This document shows, one piece after another, positions 10,718 to 22,842 of a DNA stretch of 64,000 bases (within the stretch, counting starts at the first letter, position 1; each line of letters starts with the position of its first letter). A program made the position numbers and the translations under genes. The notes below the pieces were generated by a model. That model saw only the letters and a list, made by a program, of their open reading frames with translations, did no database searches and had not been told where the DNA came from. The stretch lies in assembly GCA_013423325.1 (NCBI GenBank), contig BLJB01000068.1, forward strand, positions 62,001 to 126,000, given 5' to 3'. Origin of the DNA: Usnea hakonensis (taxonomy: Eukaryota; Ascomycota; Lecanoromycetes; Lecanorales; Parmeliaceae).

Positions 10718-13008
10718 ATGCCTCATAGAACATCCTCTCCACCCGTAACCACCAAATCAAAAGCCGAGCGCGCAAGACAATACCTCTCCGTCGGCGGCGT
10801 CGCCCGAGAAGATTCCGACGACGAATTAGGTCTCGAGGACCTACCATGGGAATGGATCTACTCCACAGAGCCGGCAAAGAATGGTGGCGATGACCCAGAA
10901 ATCGTGGGGGCCCGTATGGGAGACTTTCAGTGCATGGTTGGCGACTGCGTTTTGCTGAAAGCCGAGGGTACAAACGAAGCGTGGATTGGCCTGGTCTGCA
11001 CGTTTGAGGAAGACGACGAGGGGGAGAAGGCGGCGAACTTCATGTGGTTTTCTACCGAGAGGGAAATACGGAATAAGCAGAAGAAGAGGACAGATGCTCT
11101 GCCGGTAACTTCAGGCCCACTTTGCGGAGACATCTCATGTTGATGATAGAATAGTACGAAGTCTATATTACTCCTTCATGGGACGTCAATCCCTTGACCT
11201 CCATCAACGGCAGGGCTTCCGTTGTCTCGCCCGAAACATTCAATTCTAAATATCGGTCCGGAAAAGTCCCTAGATCATCAAAAGACCACGGCAAGATCTT
11301 CATCTGCCGGAGAGGCTGCAACACTCGAACGGCTTCCTACACCGATGAATTCAACTGGGAGGAGATCTACCAGTCTGCCGATGATATACTGCCATTGATC
11401 GAGCGGGTCGAAAACCAGACTAAAGCAACGAGAAAGAGGAAAAAGGGTGTAGATCTTGGGGACGATTGGGATCCCAGCAACGAACCAGACGAGCCCAAAA
11501 CCCCAAGTAAGAAGCGGAAATTCTCTCAAGCTTCGACTCCAACCTCGAAAGCAAAGCGTACCCCTCAGAAATTCATCACTCCAACGCACAAGCGCATAGT
11601 CATCAAGAAACCCCTGACCTTCACCCCGCTCTCTACCCGCGTTCTCTCTCCGCACCACACATCTTCCCCATTCCAACAAGCCCGTACCAATCTTCATGTC
11701 TCCTCCGTCCCGCTTACTCTTCCATGCCGGACCGCTGAGTTCGACACCGTCTATACCCACCTCGAGGCAGCCATCTCCGCCGGCTCTGGCGCATGCATTT
11801 ACATTTCAGGGACTCCAGGCACAGGCAAGACAGCCACAGTCCGCGAAGTCGTCAGTCAATTGAATGCGAGCGTGCAGGCGGAAGAGCTGGATGATTTTAT
11901 CTTTGTGGAGATTAACGGCATGAAGGTCACGGATCCACATCAAAGTTATTCGCTGTTATGGGAGGCGTTGAAGGGAGATCGAGTGAGCCCGTCGCACGCT
12001 TTGGGATTGCTGGAACGAGAGTTTGACCACCCAAGTCCTAGAAGAGTACCATGTGTGGTGCTGATGGATGAGCTGGACCAGCTTGTTACAAAGAATCAAA
12101 GCGTCATGTACAACTTCTTCAACTGGCCTGGGCTGCGTCACAGTCGCTTGATCGTGCTTGCTGTGGCTAATACCATGGATCTGCCAGAGCGGACGCTGAG
12201 CAACAAGATTAGTAGTCGGCTTGGCTTGACTCGCATACTCTTCGCTGGCTATACTCACGAACAATTGCAAGAGATCATTCGCTCCCGCCTTTCGCACGTC
12301 CCAGACAACATTGTTGATTCAGACGCCATTCAATTCGCGAGTCGAAAAGTCGCAGCGGTAAGCGGCGACGCAAGACGTGCTCTAGACATCTGTCGCCGAG
12401 CTGTCGAAATCGCCGAAGCCCAGAATTTGGCCGCCGAAAATCCACTGCTAGCTACACCCAGCAAATCGGCGAGGAGAAAGGAGAAGACAGGTATCGCTTC
12501 AACGCCTGAGAAGCCTACAGGAGGCAAAGTCACTATTGCAACAGTCAAGCAAGCGATCAACGAGGCGACATCCAGTCCATTGCAACAGTATCTGAAATCT
12601 TTACCACTAGCCGCAAAATTATTTTTGGCAGCGATTACAGCGCGCACAAGACGAAGCGGAGTCAATGAGTGTGTGCTGGGCGATGTGATAGAGGAGGCGA
12701 AAAGGCTAGGATTGATGGCAGCGGATAATCCGAACGTACATGACTTTTTGTTGACTGAGAATGTTGTAAGCGGAGGCCGGGATGATGGTATGGGTCCAGG
12801 ACTCAAAAAAGGGGCAAAGGCAGGCACCGTACCCAGAATTTTAGGCATGGGTTCCGCTGCAGCTGAGTTGGCGGAAGCAGGCGTGATCGGGGTAGAAAGC
12901 TGGAGAAAGGGGGATAGAGTTGGAAAGATAAGGTTGGGAGTGGGCGATGTGGAGATCAAACTTGCGTTGAAAGACGATGTGGAGGTAAGAGGATTGGGAT
13001 TTGGATAG
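10718..13008 (+). CDS. ORC1: Origin recognition complex subunit 1
   Basis: This is the largest subunit of the six-part origin recognition complex, which binds origins and loads MCM with Cdc6. Exons 10718-11104 and 11155-13008 are joined across a 50-nt intron (746 aa). The N-terminal BAH domain covers about residues 20-200 (WIGLVCTFEEDDEGEK, NFMWFSTEREIR, YITPSWDVNPLTSINGRA). A basic disordered linker (KKRKFSQAS, KAKRTPQKF) follows. The AAA+ ATPase has Walker A GTPGTGKT at about residue 349, Walker B VVLMDELDQL with D434/E435, sensor 1 IVLAVANTMDLPER, and sensor 2 GDARRALDICRRA. A winged-helix region closes the protein. It is slightly shorter than many fungal Orc1 proteins. It converges with PRP46, 144 bp apart. 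Confidence 0.95.
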
Positions 13009-13152
13009 AACTGGGATTGGTATATGATTTTTGTGGCCCTCAAGTGTCTTTGCGGTGATACCCCTTGTATTCTAAACGCCTTCGCTATGATTTGATTATA
13101 TAAGGCAGGAAGCACTTGATCATCCAAAGCTCACAGCCAACTGTGTCTAGTC

Positions 13153-14583
13153 TTAGAACTTTTGACGGCCAAGGGTTGGCTTCCATTCAAGCGGATGCGT
13201 CTCAGGTGTCGCGTCAGCATTCTGCCTCCAGATCTTAATGGTCTTGTCTGCCTCTCCGCATATCAATCGCAACCCTGTCTTATCAAACGTAGAAGCGAAG
13301 ATGCCAGACTCTGCATCCAAAGACCCTGGCTGTGCGGTAGTATCCAATGACTGATAGCGATGGCCAGTCTTCCAGTCCCAGAACGAAATTGATCCATTGT
13401 CGCCACCTGAGAAGAGCACATTGTCTTCGTTCACGCTAAGAGTGTTGATGATAGCGTTCTGCCCGTCGAAATTCTGCATGAATGCGCCTTCGGGGCACTT
13501 CCACTGTTTGATGCTGCCCGCGCTGCCACTGGCGAAAGTCCATTCTGTAGGGTGGAGAGCAAGGGCTCGGACGCCTTTCTTATGATGGGTCAAAACGCCC
13601 ATGGTTTTTCCGGCTGTCAAGTCCCAGAGTCGAACAGTCGTGTCGAGCGATGAAGTGATGACCTGCGGTTCGACTGCTTCGCATTTGAGGTCGGAGACTG
13701 TCTGCCTGTGGCCACTGAGTACGTGGACGTTGCTTCTTGTCCTCATATCCCATACTCTTGCAACACCATCTCGGCCTCCAGTCACGAGCACGTCCAGAGT
13801 AGGATGTAGTGCCAGCGTATAGACACCGCTTAGATGCCCGTGGTAATGCCGTATGACCTTATTCGTCTCTAGATCCCAACACTTGACCATCTTGTCCTCT
13901 CCACATGAAAACAGGTAAGGATGCCTAGGCGATACAGCGAGCCCTCGCACAGTTGATATATGCCCCGTGAGTGTCAACCTCAGCGACCCAGACGCCAGGT
14001 CCCAGATCTTGATCGTTCGATCTCCAGCTCCACTCGCGAACCACTGATTGTTTGGCTCGACAGTCAGCGCCCGCACCCAGCCCAAATGGCCTGATATGAC
14101 CCGCATGAGTTCCCATGGCGCATGCCAATCAGGCTTCGGTTGCTGTAGGTTCTCCCTTCGTATCAAGCTTGATGAAGAATGCCCCGTAGTAGTTCCGTTG
14201 ATATTTGGGGTCGCTCTGGACCCAGGTGCGCGCAATGTGAGAGCTGTAGACGACCCTCCGCTCGCCTCCGATTTCAGCGGAATCCCCTCAATCATTTTTG
14301 CTGTTTGGGAATCGGAGCCTTCTTGCTTCATCTTTTTGCGGCGTCCTCCCGCAGCAGTAGTCTTCTGTTTCGCTGCAATAGCCAGAGGGAGCTCTCGAAC
14401 ATCTTCATACTCGCCTCGTATCCGGGACGCAAGACCAGCTCTTTCTGCGAGTTGAAATGGATTCTCCTGGGGGCGCTCGGCGAAGTATGGTGCTGGTGTG
14501 GTGTAGTCGGACCCGAAGAGCTCCCTTGTCCTCTTTGCAGAATTCCTTGTAAGGGAGTCTACGGGGGCGGAAATGGCAGTCAT
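13153..14583 (-). CDS. PRP46: Pre-mRNA splicing factor Prp46 (PLRG1 homologue)
   Basis: An intronless gene of 476 aa. The first in-frame ATG is at 14583; the longer open frame above it begins with a TTG and meets a stop further upstream, so it was not used. The N-terminal ~150 residues are disordered, with an RTRELFG motif. They are followed by WHAPWELMRVISGHLGWVRA and seven WD40 blades ending in GH..V...A / IKIWD units (for example FASGAGDRTIKIWDLASG, VTSSLDTTVRLWDLTAG). This order and the lead-in sequence are those of Prp46/PLRG1, a core member of the Prp19-associated (NineTeen) complex in the active spliceosome. It shares a 267-bp divergent promoter with NAS6. Confidence 0.94.
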   Translation of the reverse strand: MTAISAPVDSLTRNSAKRTRELFGSDYTTPAPYFAERPQENPFQLAERAGLASRIRGEYEDVRELPLAIAAKQKTTAAGGRRKKMKQEGSDSQTAKMIEGIPLKSEASGGSSTALTLRAPGSRATPNINGTTTGHSSSSLIRRENLQQPKPDWHAPWELMRVISGHLGWVRALTVEPNNQWFASGAGDRTIKIWDLASGSLRLTLTGHISTVRGLAVSPRHPYLFSCGEDKMVKCWDLETNKVIRHYHGHLSGVYTLALHPTLDVLVTGGRDGVARVWDMRTRSNVHVLSGHRQTVSDLKCEAVEPQVITSSLDTTVRLWDLTAGKTMGVLTHHKKGVRALALHPTEWTFASGSAGSIKQWKCPEGAFMQNFDGQNAIINTLSVNEDNVLFSGGDNGSISFWDWKTGHRYQSLDTTAQPGSLDAESGIFASTFDKTGLRLICGEADKTIKIWRQNADATPETHPLEWKPTLGRQKF

Positions 14584-14850
14584 TCCTACGGAAGGCAACG
14601 AGGTGGCGTTCCGTGGTGATGTTATGAGCTGAGAAAGCCAAAATGAATGTCCCTAGGATTTGAGTCGCGAAAAATAGAACAAAATCCGAGCCGCCGTCGA
14701 GCTCATACGGCGCTAAACTTCTTTGGTCAATGTATCACCAACGACACATGGAAATGAGAGTACCCTCTCACAGCACGTACCTCAAACGACATTTTCACTT
14801 GAGACCCACACTCCACGATTCGCCATAATACTTGATAATACACATTCAAT

Positions 14851-16002
14851 ATGGATCCAGAACAACAGTCCAAATTTGCAATTCATGAGGCCGCTCGAGA
14901 GGGCAGAAGTATGCCACATTACTCTGTTCTAACATTGGCTACCTGGCTTACAATACCAAAGCTGCAGCTGTAGAGTCTCTCATTAATGTAATTGTATTGC
15001 TCCGCCAGACCATCCCCCAGACTAAATCACTGCAGGCCAATCCCCAGCTTGCAACAAAACGAGATGATGACGAACGGCTTCCTATACATTGGGCTGTTTC
15101 CTACAATCACATGCCTGTAGTTGAGCTGCTAGTGTCCAGAAAAGACTTTGATCCCGATGTTCAAGTATCGTCGTTCCGACGAAAAGACGACATGCAAGTT
15201 TTACGGCTGACGTACATGCAGGATGCTTCGGGCTGGACGCCGTTGATGATTGCCGCAAGTTTGAGAGAAGGGGATGATTTGGTCGATCTACTGCTGAGCA
15301 AAGAAGCGGAAGTGAATGTAAAAAGTAGGAGTAGCAGCTGCCGTTAATCGACAAGAGCTTCCGAGTATGGAAGTCGCATTTTCCTATGACTGACAACGTT
15401 TCTACGTACCTAGACTATTACGGACAGGCAAGCTCCGACCTTCAGTCCCATCTCATCACACTATCTGAATCGAACGCTGATCCAACTTGTTCTCAGACAG
15501 CATTGCATTTCACAGCCTCAAAGAACAACATCGAAACAGCGCGGAAACTAATATCCCATGGAGCCACAGCTCGGGTGAAAGACAAGCAAGGGCAACTACC
15601 CCTTCACCGAGCTGCCGCTATCGGTTCGATTCCAATGGTGAACTTGATGCTCGAAAACAAGAGTCCTTTGAATGCCACTGACATATCTGGTCTTACTGCT
15701 TTGCACCACGGTAAGTTCGCCGCAGTCTTTGTAGGTCCGGACATGGTAGAGTGAAATCTGATTCTCTGAAAGCTATCTCAGAAGGGCGTGGAGACACTGC
15801 GGTGGTACTGCTAAGAGCTGGAGCTGAGACGGACAAGAGAGATGTAGACGGGAATCTGGCTATCAATTTGGCACCAGACAAGAAGGTAAAGTGTACGACC
15901 TGACGCTTGCATCTCAACACGACTAAATGGTATTACTAGATACGGCAATTCATATTGCAAAGTGCAGAGAGAGAAGGCGTGGATGTTGAAGAATCTAAGT
16001 AG
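14851..16002 (+). CDS. NAS6: Ankyrin-repeat proteasome assembly chaperone Nas6 (gankyrin/PSMD10)
   Basis: Seven exons fit phase by phase: 14851-14908, 14962-14987, 15036-15164, 15222-15324, 15414-15710, 15773-15885 and 15940-16002, giving 262 aa. The protein starts MDPEQQSKFAIHEAAREGR and consists of about six ankyrin repeats with typical cores (RLPIHWAVSYNHMPVVELLV, SGWTPLMIAA, QTALHFTASKNN, GQLPLHRAAAIGSIPMV, GLTALHHAISEGRGDTAVVLL). Nas6 caps the Rpt3 subunit during assembly of the 19S base of the proteasome. One loop (after NVKNYYGQASSDL) is longer than usual and depends on the acceptor at 15413. The small second exon (26 nt) is supported by phase and by the AAVESLINANPQLA reading. It converges on the TMF-like gene with 81 bp between stops. 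Confidence 0.9.
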
Positions 16003-16083
16003 TTATTTCATTAGGACTCCAACCAACCCGAACGCCCCACGGTTTCTCACTTGAGAATAGAGCGATTCACTTCCCAGAGTAAA

Positions 16084-18819
16084 TCACCGCATTGTATTAT
16101 CAACCAACTCCCGGTACATGCCTTTCAAATCCTGTACATCAGCCTTCAGCTCCTCCACCCGCTCGCTCTTCTCCCCAAGCATCTCGAGCGTTGTAAGATA
16201 CCTCTCTTCCACCCCTTTTAAATCCGTTTCTAATTCTTTGACCCTACTCTCCCATCCCCTCTTCTCCTCCACCTCCTTCATTAAGCCAACAATCTGATCC
16301 CTTGCTTCATCTCTTTGACCAGATAATCGATTGAGCTCATCTTTATGACCAGCTTTTTCGCTTTCAAGACGCCGAACCGCAGCGGACATGCGCTCGACCA
16401 ATTGGACTGAGGGGCCGGCACCGGCAGTGGATGCAGATATTACATCGTTTACGGTTCGCTCGGGAGTGACGGGTGTTTGGACATCGAAAAAATCCTCGTT
16501 ATCGTATATAGACGGCGTTCCAGGCACACCACTGTTGACAGATAGCTGGGGCACGGTGCTCAAAGAATCATGACGAGACATAGAACGCTGGTGCTCGAAA
16601 TTTGAGGTTTGGAGATTGTTCAAGGGCTGCGAGGATGAGTGCCTGCTGAGCGGCCGTTCATTGGTTGGGTGACTAGTCATCCCAGTTATTGCGAGACCTT
16701 GAATACGGCGGGTATGCGGACTGCGGTCGGCATTTGAGGATTTGCGTGTGTGATTCAGAATAATCGGGGACTCCGTTCGGAACTGATGATAGAGATTTTC
16801 TGGAGTGTTGGACCGCGCAGCTTCTTCCCTCATGCGAACCTTTACTTCTTCAATCCGTTGCGTCTGGCGTGTTTCCCATGATTCACGTTCGGCTTTGAGG
16901 TCCTCTTCTGCTGCGGACACTTCAGCCTCAGATTTGGTCAGTCGCTCGTTCAGAATAGTAAGTTCTGTGGTTCGGGATGAAAGTTCGTGACCGATTTCTT
17001 CCATTTTAGCATTGATATTTTCAAGCTCCTCCTCCATCCGCCTCGACTTGATGCTCTACCAGATATTAGCGATAGGCATATAGTGGGTCACGAGGGAAGA
17101 CCATACCGTTTCTCGGGATTTCCGTCGAATTTCAACTTCCCTTTTGGCAATGTCGTCCCTTTCCTTTTCCAGAATAGTAACCCTAGATAACAGCGATCCC
17201 TCGATGCCTTGCCAATTCTCACTGGCAACGGCGTATTGGTTTTGCAGTGTCTCAACCTGGCGAAGAAGCTTGGCCTGCACATCCCCAGATTGGCCTGCTG
17301 AAGCCTCTTCAGCTCGGGCACGGTAGGCCTCTAGCCTGCTCTCGAGAATACTTTGCTCGCCTTGTCGTTCTATCTGGGCAATTTTGGCTCGCTCCCTTTC
17401 TCGTTCGGCTTTTCCTTTAAGTTCCCGCAGCTCATCTTGATGTTGTTTATCAGCTAGCTCTTTTTCTGTTTTAATGCTTGAAAGCTCGTCTGTCAAATCC
17501 GCCACGTGCCTCTTCTCTATGGCTAGCGCTTCAGCGTTGGCTTTGACTTCCGCTTCTTTCGCGGCGGAAGATGCCAGCGAGAGCTCGATTTGAAGGCTCT
17601 GCGTAAGCGATTCTTTAGCATCTCGGTCTAATTTGACGTTTTCGAGATCTTTCTCAATTCTCCCGAGGGATTTAAGCCTTTCCAGTGCTCGCTTTTCGGC
17701 ACTCTCAGCCCGCGCTGCTCTCTCCTGAGCTTCCCGAGCTGACTTCTCATGTCTTTCGCTCGTTCGCTTCAGGTCAGCTACGATCTTATCGTCTTCGGTC
17801 GATTTCGCCCTCAGCTTTTTGATAATACTCATATGTCTGAGCTCAGTCTGAGAGAGCTTTTGACCTTCATCAATTAACAATGCAATTTTCTCATCTTTTG
17901 CAGCCATCTTGTGCTCAACGCTACCCGATTGAGCCTCCCCTAAAGCACTCTGGGCTACTTCGGCAGCCTCCTTGGTCAGATAATGTAGCTTCGATTGCAA
18001 AGTATCTATCCGTTCCAGGTATGTATGTGTCTCCTCTTGGCGCCGTAGCTCAGCTGCCTCGTAGTTCGATCGCATCTGCTCAATCATCTTTTGGTATTCT
18101 GCTGTCCTTTCCAGACTTGGATCGACAGAAGTGCCGTTCAGTCTAGGAGACTCAATTGCATTGGGTGTCGTAGCCTGGCTCAACTCCAAAGACTGCCGAG
18201 TTGAGACTGAGCCACGAGAGTCGGTCGAAGGGCGTGGGATGCCGGATTCGTCTTTGGTGTCTTCTACCGCAGCCATGGGTGACGGAGCTATGAGTGGAGA
18301 CCCCGTTGATACCTCGGATCCTTGATCACGAGATTCCCAGGCTTCAATCGTCCCACTGGTCGTTACTGTTTCCCTTGATGCCATCTCTTGCTCACTTTTG
18401 CCTTCATCAATTAGCCCATCTCTTTCGCGCTTAGGCTCCGTCGGAAGATCTGAACTTGTCCTTGGACTGGTCAGAACGGTTGCTGGACTGGCCGTTCGTG
18501 AAGGTACGCCCGATGCTGTCACTGAAGTATCGCCCTTTCTGGAAAGATTGCGGTTGGCCATTGCCTTTGCGAGCTTCTCATTAAGGCGCTCTTGAGCTCG
18601 ATTCGCCGAAGCCGTCCTCGAAGGTGTCGGCTTTGCAGCTGAGGGCACTGCTGTGCCATCCTTCTTCCCTGGTTGCTCTTGTGGACCCTTTTCAGCGTAC
18701 GCTGGCGGGGGTTTTGTGTCTTCTTCTGCCAAAATGGTGTCCAGCCTCGACTCCACCCCAGCCAGGAAGGAGCCCCATCTTGAAGATGATTTTTGTGCTG
18801 TAGGAGGCTGTGATGCCAT
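16084..18819 (-). CDS. SGM1: TMF1/Sgm1-type golgin, coiled-coil
   Basis: Two exons, 17107-18819 and 16084-17055, are joined over a 51-nt intron, giving 894 aa. The start ATG at 18819 gives MASQPPTAQKSSSRWGSFLAG, with the WGSFL motif found at the start of fungal TMF-like proteins. A Ser/Pro-rich disordered part covers residues ~40-270. Long coiled coil covers ~275-600 and again after ~600. A second disordered patch (TRRIQGLAITG region) precedes the C-terminal TMF/TATA-binding-like domain, which ends LGEKSERVEELKADVQDLK. Golgins of this type sit on Golgi membranes and bind Rab6/Ypt6. The gene diverges from the Nit2-type amidase (528 bp apart). Confidence 0.9.
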
Positions 18820-19347
18820 TTCAAGCGCGAAGTATAGATTGTTCCAAAGCTTGGCGATCCAGGAACATGGTGTGTTAGAGATAGGGAATCTGCGTGTGCA
18901 CTGACGGAGTTCGGAAACCCTCGCATGCACCTAAGCTGTTATCTGCTTTGCCGAGTACGATGAGTGCATTTCTGGGGAGTGGAAGCATGTCAGATTGAAG
19001 TCCTTTGCCCACTTCTGACCGCTGTTGATGGATGACGGCTGAAGCTGAAATGTCAATAACGATGCCATCAGCAATAGTGAGTGCCACGAAGCCTGTATTC
19101 AAAGGTTATGCTTCACTTGTTTCAGACATAGTAGCTTGCGAGTTGTGTATATTTTAGAGCCTCCTACAGGGCCTAAGACCCCACCCTTCGCCTTTAAAGC
19201 TAATTTCCTAAGCCACATATCAATCTATTCTACTTTAAGGTACTCGAACACCACTACTATTTCCAACTGTCCCGTCCTTATCAACCTCATAATTGCTCTC
19301 TCCCAGTCCGAGGCTACCTCTATTTGTTTCGAAAACAGTCATACAAG

Positions 19348-20448
19348 ATGACTATCGCGGTAAGGCCTTGTGTCTGTCAATAGAATGTGTAATTCTGATA
19401 TCAATCACAGGCAGTGGGCCAGATATGTTCGACGGCGAGCATGTCCAAGAATCTTGCGCAATGCCAGGTATTAGTCAAAAAAGCCGTTGAAGCTGGCGCA
19501 AAGGTCCGCCTCCATAATCCTTGCCGTCTCGCCCCCCCACTCAGTGTCTTAGCTCCCATAGGCTCTATTCCTGCCCGAAGCAAGCGACTACATAGCTTCT
19601 TCGCCCGCAGAGACAGTATCTCTGGCTCGCTCTACAGAGGATAGTACTTTCGTCAAAGGCCTGCAACTTGAGGCTTCACAAGCACGCTTGCCGATCAATG
19701 TTGGCATACATGAGCCAGCGACCGGAGGCAAAAGGGTTAAGAATACGCTAATTTGGATCGATGAGGGAGGCGCCATTACCCACAAATATCAAAAACTCCA
19801 CCTTTTCGATGTTGAAATCGAAGGCGGTCCCATCTTAAAAGAGAGCAAAGGCGTTGAGCCCGGTGCTTCAATTCTGCCTCCTTTCCCAACGAGTCTCGGC
19901 TCGATGGGCTTGATGATTTGCTTCGACTTGCGATTTCCTGCGCTCTCTGCTCGTATCCGCGATCTCGGTGCTCAGATTATTACATATCCGTCTGCCTTCA
20001 CCGTACCAACGGGCAAGGTACACTGGGAGACGCTATTGCGGGTACGTTGTGGTTTCGGAACTATTCTGCCCTATTGAGATTGCTTCGTAGTCCGTAGGAT
20101 ATCGTGCCGCAGGAAGCCACTCCCAACACAGGACGCAGGGCTTAATTTTCATCCTCAAAGAGATGTGCTGACTCCAATTTCGTCAAGGCAAGAGCCATTG
20201 AGACGCAAACATATGTCGTTGCCGCGGCGCAAGTGGGGGCGCATAATGAGAAGAGAGTGAGCTATGGGCATAGTATGATTGTCGATCCTTGGGGGAAGGT
20301 TGTTGCTGAAGCGGGTGGGGTCGAGGAATGGAAGGGCGAACCAGAGATTTGTGTGGGTAAGGTTGATCTGGAGGTTTTGGAGAAGGTGAGGAGGGAGATG
20401 CCTTTGCATCCTAGGAGAGATATTGTTGATATCGTGGAGACTAGCTAA
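19348..20448 (+). CDS. NIT2: Carbon-nitrogen hydrolase, Nit2-type (deaminated glutathione amidase)
   Basis: Four exons (19348-19359, 19411-19503, 19562-20041, 20188-20448) give 281 aa. The nitrilase-fold triad is present: E41 in FLPEASDY, K113 in YQKLHLFD and C155 in LMICFDLRFP. The FLPEA.. motif and HLFDV spacing fit yeast Nit2/human NIT1, metabolite-repair enzymes that hydrolyse deaminated glutathione, rather than the omega-amidase branch. The first exon encodes only four residues (MTIA). The last intron (146 nt) is longer than the others in this window and separates TLLR from ARAIETQTY. It is most likely cytosolic or mitochondrial; no clear presequence is seen. Confidence 0.92.
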
Positions 20449-20657
20449 AGTGTTGAATGCTTCAATCACTGAGTAGATATCCCAGACTATCTATTATCTT
20501 GGTCCTCCAAACTCAATGAACTTTCTGAACGTAGGAAACAGCAGACTCCAGAACTCAAGAGGGCTAGAAAAGTACCACCCAGGCAAATGAAAATTCGTTG
20601 TCCCCCAGGACTAAGCGGAATCATAAGTTCGCTCGCTACCTTGGTGATGATCATCCA

Positions 20658-21790
20658 TCAGGTAAACATCCAGGACCGTGATTTGGAACGAGACCTTGAC
20701 CTCCCAGGCGATTTTCTCCTTACCAGTAGCAGATTGTCTTTCTCCCTCCTAAGCTCCACGGTGGAGTCCGTGATCAATTTCCTCTCCTTTAACTTCTTTG
20801 TATGGTCAAAGAGAATCAATTGATCGCCTTCTGGAATCCACTGCTTGATAATAATATAATTTGTATCACGCTGGTCAAACGAAATATTGTCAGCAACAGA
20901 GCCATTTGACTATGATTTCGGAAGTAACTCACCGGATCCCACTCCCAAGGCAGGCTGTACTCATCCAACGTCTCCGGAGACACATGCTTTTGATGCACTT
21001 TGATGTACGTGGGTCGCGTCAAGTCCTTGACCTTAAGATCCTTCACATTCTTCCCCTTCCCCTCCCTCTTCAGTATTTTCTCGATACTCTCCGTGTCATA
21101 CCCTGCTTCGCCAAACGTCTTCTTCACTCTCATCCTGAACTCCTCATCCGCCTCCTTCTTCTCCTTTTCCTTTTTAGCCTTTTCTTCAAACTCCTTGATA
21201 TGGTATTCCTCGATGGCTTTCTTCTTCAACTCGTCCTCTTCCTTCTTCTGCTTGGCTTTCCTAGCTTCTTCGAGGAGCAATTCCTCCTGGTATTTTTCGC
21301 GCGCTTCGTCCTCCTTCTCCTTCTCCTCTAGCTCCTCCAACTTCTTCATCTTCTTCTCCAGTTCGTAATCGTAATATGGGCTAACGCTTCTGCTCTCGTG
21401 ACCCCTGCTATGTCGCCGTCTCCGATGAGGGCTATACGTTCGCACGTGATACTCGTCCTCTGAGTCCACGTAATGGTATCCATGGCCGTGGGAACTTCTC
21501 CTTCTGTGACCATGGTCGTGCGGGCTGCGGCTCACAGAGCGGTCCTCAAACTGCGAATTATTGATGACGATCTGCGCAGGACGACGTGCTGCCGCTGCCG
21601 CTGAGTGGGAGCGGTTCAGACCTCCGCCTATGGCTGCGCCAGCAGGGACGAGGAGCCCGTTAGCGTCTTGGTAGTAGACCGTTTGGCGGTGGGGAGGGTG
21701 ATCAGATCCCAGCCGGACCCTGTTGCGGCCAGGCCGAGTGTTGAGAACAACGGGGATTGCATCAGCCCCAGGCCACTCCCCATGCTCCAT
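20658..21790 (-). CDS. Fungal DUF8035-like coiled-coil protein
   Basis: Exons 20933-21790 and 20658-20870 give 356 aa; the intron is 62 nt. The start at 21790 (MEHGEWPGADAIPV) was chosen because the longer frame above it has no supporting features. A His/Arg/Ser-rich region (HGHRRRSSHGHGYHY, SPHRRRRHSRGHESRS) is followed by a Lys/Glu coiled coil. Then come a conserved C-terminal unit (KTFGEAGYDTESIEKIL, TYIKVHQKHVSPETLDEY, LPWEWD) and a last exon (DTNYIIIKQWIPEGDQLILF). A basic Arg/Ser tail ends in SWMFT. The C-terminal unit matches what I know as DUF8035, common in filamentous ascomycetes and of unknown function. It converges with the Nit2-type gene. Confidence 0.85.
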
Positions 21791-22842
21791 TGTTCTGTAT
21801 CCTCTGTTTGATCTTGTGACTCTTGCAGTTGAGATGAAAGCAGTGGTCAGAAGTTGAGGTTCAACAGAGAGAATATATTTCTGCCTCAAATTTATGGGGA
21901 AGGATTACAGCTAGAAGGACATTATTATTATAAATTAGAAAACTTGGCGGTGACATGGTCTTTATTTGTTTCAGCTGGAACGATGAGGGGTCGGAATCCA
22001 TCTGTCGGTTGGTAGTAGTAGTGGGGGCCACTTCTTCCACTAAGTCGAGATGGTGATAAAAGAATGAGGAACTACTGGGGTCTAAGGGGTTCTGGATGAC
22101 CTGAATGTAACCCTAAATGACCCTAATGCAGGTCTACCAGAGAGGGTTCGATAGGGCAGACGGTAAGTTCCCTACAGGGCTGGAGAGCGCTGAGAGCCTC
22201 CGTGGCGGTATGCGGGACGCCTCGCTGCGGATCAGAAGGCTGTGAGAAATCAGAAATCAGTAGTCGTCACTTGAAAAGCCGCAGCAACTGCTAGTATCAT
22301 CATTCTCTATGCAGGCAGCAGCGAGCACTTCAGCTCTGCTGGAGTCATCGGAAATTTCTTACGCATCTTTTTGCGTTGATGCCTGACCTTGGATGACTGT
22401 CAGCGTGGTGGCGAGTGACTCACCGCCACTGTATGGAGTACTCGTGAACCGATACTCACCGAGATGACTTCGCCGTGCTGAAATCGAGCCATTGGCAGTC
22501 CTAGCCAGTATACTTGCTATGCTAGCAACCGTCGCCCTTTTGGCTTGGAGCTTTGCTGTTTGTTTTGTATCGTGCTTAGGCTGAAGTGAGAATCCGGATG
22601 ACCTTGCTAAAGGCAGTATTCCTGCCCCGGTGATTCCGATAATGCACCTTTTACCATTCGGAAGTAAACATCTCTTTTTTTGAGCACTAGTGTCCCGATT
22701 GCTTGATTGATCCCCTTCGCCTTATCTCCACTCTTAATGGACCGTAAGGTGTCCCATATCCTCTGACAATCCTCGCTATCTGGCTTGGAGTCTTATAGGT
22801 TTCTTGAGCATCGACCAGGAATGAGCCTACTTTCTGCTGGGC
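21791..22842. other. Intergenic, nothing recognised
   Basis: About 1 kb upstream of the DUF8035-like gene. I found no frame longer than about 60 codons and no repeat or RNA gene. Confidence 0.5.

Noticed and set aside
20861..21368. Long Phe/Ser/Leu-rich plus-strand ORFs
   Set aside because: They are the antisense of the Lys/Glu coiled coil in the DUF8035-like gene.
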